Below the pieces are notes generated by a model that was given only the letters and a program-made list of their open reading frames with translations, was not told where the DNA came from and searched no databases. From Thermothelomyces thermophilus ATCC 42464 (taxonomy: Eukaryota; Ascomycota; Sordariomycetes; Sordariales; Chaetomiaceae), in NCBI RefSeq assembly GCF_000226095.1, contig NC_016478.1, positions 62,001 to 126,000 on the forward strand: 64,000 bases of DNA. The letters run 5' to 3'. Shown here piece after piece: positions 59,601 through 64,000 of the stretch (positions are counted from its first letter, which is position 1; every line of letters begins with the position of its first letter). Made by a program: the position numbers and the translations under genes.

Positions 59601-60298
59601 TACTCTAATTGCAGTGCTCCGCATTCGTCAATAGAGAGAACAGCTATCGGCGGTTTAGCTCGTTCTTCCTATTACGATATCGATGTCGTTATGCTGCCTC
59701 TTCTAGAGTCTGTAGTGGTCTGCCTGCCACTGTCTATCTCTTACGGTAGATCTATAGGATATGCCTTCCTTTGAGTATCGTCTGCTTGTAATCCTTACAT
59801 ACTCCCTATTTTGCTAGTTAAATGCGACTCTATCTAGGGTTGCAAGTAGCTACCATTCTTCTAGCTAATGTCTAGGTTATAATCTTCATACTATAGTAAC
59901 CCTAATATTATGTCTTTATCGTTACCTATGTCTACGATACTAAATATAACTACTATAGTCTTCCCTGCTATAGTAATGTCGATCGGTTTAGTCTCCCTAT
60001 ATATCCATTACGTCGGAAATGGTCCTTTGACTATACCATGCTTCTACTTCATTCTCTAGAGTATCTGTAGCTGATTTATAAGTGTTGGCGAGATTAGGTT
60101 TATCTCTACTCTATTGTCTACTAGTATAAGTATTTCATGCTGTTTCCATTATACTATTATCTATAGTCGCTTGTCTTGCCACCGTCGTCCCAAGATTGTA
60201 GCGACTTCTTATACTTCTACTAGGAGGTCTCGATATAGTAGTCTCTTACGCCAGTCCCTCCTATACTACGCTACCACTTGCCGCTACGCGGGCGTTAA
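56504..60298 (-). pseudogene. pol: Beta-5 pol, near-complete
   Basis: Minus strand. The protease begins at 60130, the stop TAA is at 56504-56506, and the 3,627 nt between are in frame, identical in length to beta-1. The RT box reads YLDN (antisense to about 58930-58950). The integrase C-terminal part is uninterrupted over 91 codons at 56987-57262 (QLAYNTTPTETTK, FFANYRYKADLRQGLE, ERGDKVYL). The chromodomain lies antisense to about 56640-56780. Elsewhere TAG/TAA at Gln/Trp codons abound. The plus-strand frames at 58695-59122 and 59553-59774 are shadows. Confidence 0.88.
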
Positions 60299-62558
60299 TG
60301 GTTTCCAGGCCCCTCGAAGGGCCCTGACCCGTTTCCCAGGTCAGTGCTAATCTCTTTAGTTATTCGGCTAATAGCAGCTTCGTCAATTATACTTATTTCT
60401 GTAAGCTATTAAGTGCTTACAGCTTCCTACCATTAGGTCCGTTCTGCTTTCCGTCGTACGTACTATAGCTTTGTCTAAAGCTCCCGAATTCGCAATTTCT
60501 TCTTGTCCGTATGATAGAGGCAATCGTTGCTCTAGCACGAGTCCTATATATCTTGTCCGGTTCCGTAGTGCCTAGGCTAGGCTCGTTTTGGAACTATCGT
60601 AATGCTTTCTAGATCGCGGGCTTCGATCTTCCAAAGCAATTCGGCCGCTCTGTTTCCTATATTGTAGACCCATTCTATAGGGTGTAAGCTTCTGTCCTTA
60701 TTTCCTTGTCAGGTCGGCTAGTAATTGTTTTCGAATTTGTCGTAGAAGTAATATCAGCATTCGTATGCTATATACTAGAACTAGGGCACTTGTACATGTG
60801 CCTTGTATCGAGGGTATAGTCGTATAGTATTGCCTAGGAGGTATTAGAATTTTTTCCCGAATCCTTCCTACTATATATAGACTATAGGTACTCTAATACT
60901 AAGATAGGAGTATTTCTTCTAGTAGCTTTCCTATATACACTTGTCTTTTCTACAGTTCGTGTATATAAACTAGTATTCTAGGTTCCATACGTCATTACTA
61001 AGTTGCTAGTCATTAAGGTACTCGGCGTAGCTATTAGGTCTATTATATGTCATAGGCTGTTCTCCTTTAATAGTTTCTATAATACATTAGAGTTCCCTTA
61101 TCTTGTCCCTTATCTTATCGCTCTACTAGACAAGTTAAATCAAGCGTCTATCCCATTTGTATAGTTCTATATTAAGTCGGAAAACTTCGTTACAGTACTA
61201 TTCGATTCGTTCCTAGAGGAATAGAATATTAGGTCTAGGTCTTTCGATTCCTTAGGTATCGGTTGTCCACAATCTATCCTGCCTCTATATAACTATAAAA
61301 CCCTACTGCCTTAAGGCTAGAAGAATCGAAATTGGCGGTATATACTCTCCTGCCGTATCCCATTCGGCAAGACCTATCTCTAGATCCACAGTGACCAGTT
61401 CGGAGTACGGTGCTTGTTTGTCTTTACCCTTACTATCGTATCTAAGACTGTCTGTGTCATTGCCCTTGTCTTTGTAGCTCGTAGCCGCTACTTCGATAAT
61501 GTCTTTAGTAGTTTTGTCAATAGCCGTAATTTCCTTCCTAGGGGCTAGTTTCTTCTTTCTTTCTTTAGGCTCTAGCATTCTCGCTTATAGTGCCCTTTCT
61601 TTCTATAGTTATAGTAGGTAACATTAGACTTGTCTTTAGTCGTCTTCTTCTAGTCCTGCTTCTACGTTACGTCTATATCTATAGCTCTAGGGTACGTCCT
61701 ATACAAGGTACTAACGTACGCTTGCTTTTTCTTGTTATTAGCCTTAACTATAGTTCCGTTCATTCGACCTCGTTTCTACTACTCTTGTGTATAGAGTCGA
61801 TCATCGATCCTAATGGCCTATATAATATATTCGTCTAGAGTCTTAGGCTAATCATACTTATATAGCTTATCTTTAACCTTTTCCTTTAAGCTATTATAGA
61901 ATAATTATATTAATACCTCGTCGTTAAGCTAAGACTTAAGTATATCCTATCTAAATTATATAGTATAAGAGGCTACTAACTTAGTCTATCGGAGATTAGC
62001 AAGTCTTTCTTATATATAAATCTTCTTATCTTTGTCGCTAAAAACTTTCCAAAGCTCTTCTTCGAAATAGTTATAAGATTAGAAGACTGCCTATATAAAC
62101 GCGTCTTAGTTATCTTCGTCTTCCTTAGTAAGATAGTCATTCTATATAGGCTCGAACTATCTAAGTACCTTGCCCTCTAGTCTCGTAGCTATATAGAGGA
62201 CTTTAGCTTTATTATCCGGAAACTTGTCGTCATTAAGCCAGAAGTAGGATCAGAGGTTTATTAGGAATCCTACAAGATCCTCCTTGGTTCCTCTGTATTT
62301 GCTAGGTAGTTCGATCTTGATACGCTTCGCTTTAGCGCCCTCGAGTGCCTCGATTTTAACGTAGGCCTCGTTAACTAACTTCTATAAGTACTTTTTACGG
62401 TTCTCGAGTTCCTTAATTTGAGCTTAAGCAGCCTTGTCTCTCTGGTCCAACTCCTAGATCCGCTACTAGAGTTAACTAAGCTAAGCGAGCAGCTATTCGG
62501 CCGTGACGTTGGTAGCCATGTCGATGTCAAGGTCGAAGTTACCTCCGTTCTAAACCAT
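60100..62558 (-). pseudogene. gag: Beta-5 gag with a TTTC-repeat frameshift
   Basis: Minus strand from intact ATG 62558 (M-V-stop-N-G-G) to TAA 60100. The length is 2,459 nt against 2,457 in other copies. The extra two bases lie in a CTTT/TTTC run at about 61549-61568, just after the CCHC knuckle (HYKREC retained, antisense to about 61580-61620). The 91-codon open stretch 61303-61578 (KEITAIDKTTKDIIEV, KDKQAPYSELVT) is genuine gag sequence downstream of that point. Confidence 0.86.
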
Positions 62559-62585
62559 GATAGAACAAAGGGAGTGGTAATAACA

Positions 62586-63011
62586 TATAACGAACCTAAC
62601 TTAGACTTCTTCTAAAAGGGTCTAGACAGAGGTAGATTAGGTGTAATAGGCAGGTAGGTCGTCTAAGGGATTTGGTAAAGCTAAAGGGTTTATAATAATA
62701 CTAGAGTTATCTCTTATAGTAATTACAATGCTTAGTATAAGTACTGTGATTGTGATTGTTACCACTGGTAAACTCCTAGAGTCCACTGTAACGAGTGACT
62801 ATATATATATATTTATAATCCTAGGATCACTAGCGGTCGTGGTGATCCTCTGTACTGGCTCACCTGGCTTACGTCGTGAGCTAGTGATCCTCTGCTGGGA
62901 TCATTTCTTGCCAAGTGTGATCCTATCCTGATTAGTCTATCATTCCTTCGGCCTAATTGGCCCGTTCGTGTCAGTAGCCTAGGCGGCAGCTATATGTATA
63001 TTTCCGTGACA
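62586..63011 (-). repeat. Beta-5 5' LTR (subtype I)
   Basis: TATAACGAACC to TTCCGTGACA; direct repeat of 55458-55884, with the same AGTGATCCTCTG copies. Confidence 0.9.
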
Positions 63012-63234
63012 ATATACTTCTACCGATCGCTTATAGTCCCCTTCTATCCTATCCTTAGATTGCCTTTAGTAGCTAGCTATCCTCTGCTATCTTTCCCTTT
63101 TAGCAATTGTTCGCCTGTGGTAGCCTGCGCTCCCTAGCGATCCTATGTCAGCCTTGCTTTGTGCCCTTCTTGATTAGTGGCTTATTTAGCCTCCTACGCC
63201 CCACCGGGTCGTGGTATATAGTTGGCTCGTGACA
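63012..63234 (-). repeat. Beta-4 array 5' LTR, outer part (subtype III U3)
   Basis: Continues the LTR interrupted at 55457 after the ATATA duplication and ends GGCTCGTGACA before TTTTT. It matches the outer half of 38737-39195. Confidence 0.88.
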
Positions 63235-63460
63235 TTTTTAGTATATGTGTAGATAATCTAGGTAGGGCCTAGTTAGGCTCTAGGTTAGGCCGCAAGTAGG
63301 CCCTGATTACGTGCCTTACGAACGACCTATAAACGTCTCGTGAACTAATTATATATACTTAGGTAGGTCGAGTAGGTCTAGTCTATTATTAGGTAGGTCT
63401 GGTCTGTTACCGGGTAAAGCCTGGTATTGTTTAGCCTAGGTAAAGCCTAGGCCTATAATA
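63235..63460 (-). repeat. Alpha-2 5' LTR, outer part
   Basis: Completes the alpha LTR interrupted at 41747. It ends CCTATAATA on the plus strand, followed by TAAGG (63461-63465), the alpha-2 target duplication. Confidence 0.87.
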
Positions 63461-63465
63461 TAAGG

Positions 63466-64000
63466 TTAATATAAGATTTGCCTAGCTATTAGTTACTAAG
63501 TTACTAGGGTCAAATGAAGATAAGGTTAATAGATAAGAGGAGGATAGATAACTACTCTAGTTATGAAGTCACTAGGAATAGAGATTTCATGGTAGTTATA
63601 ATAGAATTGCCTAGTTTGGTTACTAAGGCGCCGAAACAGAGTGTAACTATTGTAAAAGTGATATTAGAATAATTATTAAAGCGATACGAATCTAGTTTTA
63701 ATGGTTAGAAGCAGAGTTTCTGCTACCATTTAATAGAAGATGGTTTCTAATTAATGGAAGATAGTAGTTCTAATAGATAGAAGAAGTTAATAAGTTATAA
63801 ATAGTTTAAAAGAGCAATGTCTCCTTTCTATATTAGCTAGCCCTATAGCTCTATATAAGTAAAGGATAAGAATAAAGAACCTTCTATTTACTAGCCTATT
63901 TACTAGATCTATAGGTCTTATCTTATCTAACCTTATATAATGAATATATCTATAGATAATATACTATATTATAAATAGACTTCTATTAGAAAATTTAAAT
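63466..64000 (-). other. Delta 5' leader and possible LTR
   Basis: Continuation of delta beyond the alpha-2 insertion. On the minus strand TGGTAGCAGA (63719-63728) resembles a tRNA primer-binding site and is followed by a small hairpin (GCAGA-AAC-TCTGC). If this is right, the delta LTR lies from about 63729 to beyond 64000 and the gag leader from 63718 down to 63466. No second LTR copy is in the window to confirm it. No gene is visible here. Confidence 0.38.

Larger units (their letters stand above)
55458..63011 (-). mobile_element. Beta-5: youngest complete beta element (subtype I)
   Basis: 7,554 bp with LTRs of 426-427 bp and target duplication ATATA at 55453-55457 and 63012-63016. It is inserted in the TATA run of the beta-4 5' LTR, so it is the innermost full element. 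It retains the longest genuine coding stretches in the window: 91 codons each at 56987-57262 and 61303-61578. This is consistent with the fewest rounds of RIP. Confidence 0.93.
41748..63234 (-). mobile_element. Beta-4: tandem beta array (LTR-internal-LTR-truncated internal-LTR)
   Basis: One inserted unit flanked by TTTTT (41743-41747 and 63235-63239) inside the alpha-2 5' LTR. Order on the plus strand: LTR 41748-42199, internal 42200-48910, LTR 48911-49370, internal 49371-55223 lacking its 3' 858 bp, and an LTR split into 55224-55457 and 63012-63234 by beta-5. All LTRs are subtype III. No target duplication separates the two internal copies, so this is a tandem product rather than two independent insertions. 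Confidence 0.85.
26870..63460 (-). mobile_element. Alpha-2: full-length chromodomain Ty3/gypsy element expanded by nested insertions
   Basis: Both LTRs are present: 3' LTR 26870-27202; 5' LTR split into 41636-41747 and 63235-63460. Target duplication TAAGG lies at 26865-26869 and 63461-63465, 36.6 kb apart. Its own sequence is about 7 kb. The rest is beta-3 (31788-39814) and the beta-4 array with beta-5 (41748-63234). It is the inverted counterpart of alpha-1, and the two copies align through gag-pol, antisense gene and LTR. Confidence 0.9.

Noticed and set aside
62418-62615. Plus-strand 65-codon frame near the beta-5 5' LTR
   Set aside because: Antisense to the beta-5 gag N-terminus, which has the expected start, length and homologues on the minus strand.
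63466-64000. A host gene or promoter in the right flank
   Set aside because: It contains no open frame of note and joins delta through the TAAGG duplication. A primer-site-like motif supports a retroelement leader instead.

Overview
The window is a heavily mutated transposon graveyard, most likely from a filamentous ascomycete (Pezizomycotina). I found no intact host gene and no tRNA, rRNA or CRISPR array. The DNA is dominated by TpA and poor in CpA/TpG. Retroelement reading frames are full of TAG and TAA where Gln (CAG/CAA) or Trp (TGG) codons are expected, zinc-ligand Cys and His codons read as Tyr, and start ATGs read as ATA. All these changes are C:G to T:A, which is the signature of repeat-induced point mutation (RIP). 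The few short open frames are mostly antisense or out-of-frame shadows of dead gag/pol.

Layout, oldest to youngest. (1) A Ty3/gypsy element I call delta lies on the minus strand (22131-26869, continuing at 63466-64000). (2) A Tad1-like LINE, minus strand (20963 to about 22130), interrupts delta. (3) Two copies of chromodomain Ty3/gypsy family alpha. Alpha-1 (+) enters from the left edge and ends at 20962 inside the LINE ORF1. Alpha-2 (-) occupies 26870-63460 inside delta, flanked by TSD TAAGG. (4) Family beta, a second chromodomain Ty3/gypsy family of about 7.6 kb. Beta-1 (1903-9471, +, TSD TTATC) and beta-2 (10140-17725, -, TSD AGAGG) are in alpha-1. Beta-3 (31788-39814, +, TSD ATTAG) and beta-4 (41748-63234, -, TSD TTTTT, a tandem LTR-internal-LTR-internal-LTR array) are in alpha-2. 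(5) Beta-5 (55458-63011, -, TSD ATATA) is inside the 5' LTR of beta-4, and a solo beta LTR (38737-39195) is inside beta-3.

Each beta unit has LTR, gag with a CCHC knuckle, pol in the -1 frame (protease, RT, RNase H, integrase, chromodomain) and LTR. The most interesting feature is an extra gene on the opposite strand between the chromodomain and the 3' LTR. In all five beta copies that keep the region it encodes about 215-225 residues: an N-terminal six-cysteine array with Zn2Cys6-like spacing, then a charged helical segment. It ends at a stop codon overlapping the 3' end of pol. There are three sequence subtypes (beta-1/3/5, beta-2, beta-4). They change together with the neighbouring LTR U3, while gag, pol and R/U5 stay alike. 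Family alpha has an analogous, sequence-unrelated antisense gene of about 348 codons with its own TATA box and an eroded six-cysteine pattern in both copies.

LTR, TSD and stop-codon coordinates were read directly and cross-checked by reading frame. Domain limits and the delta/LINE borders are approximate.
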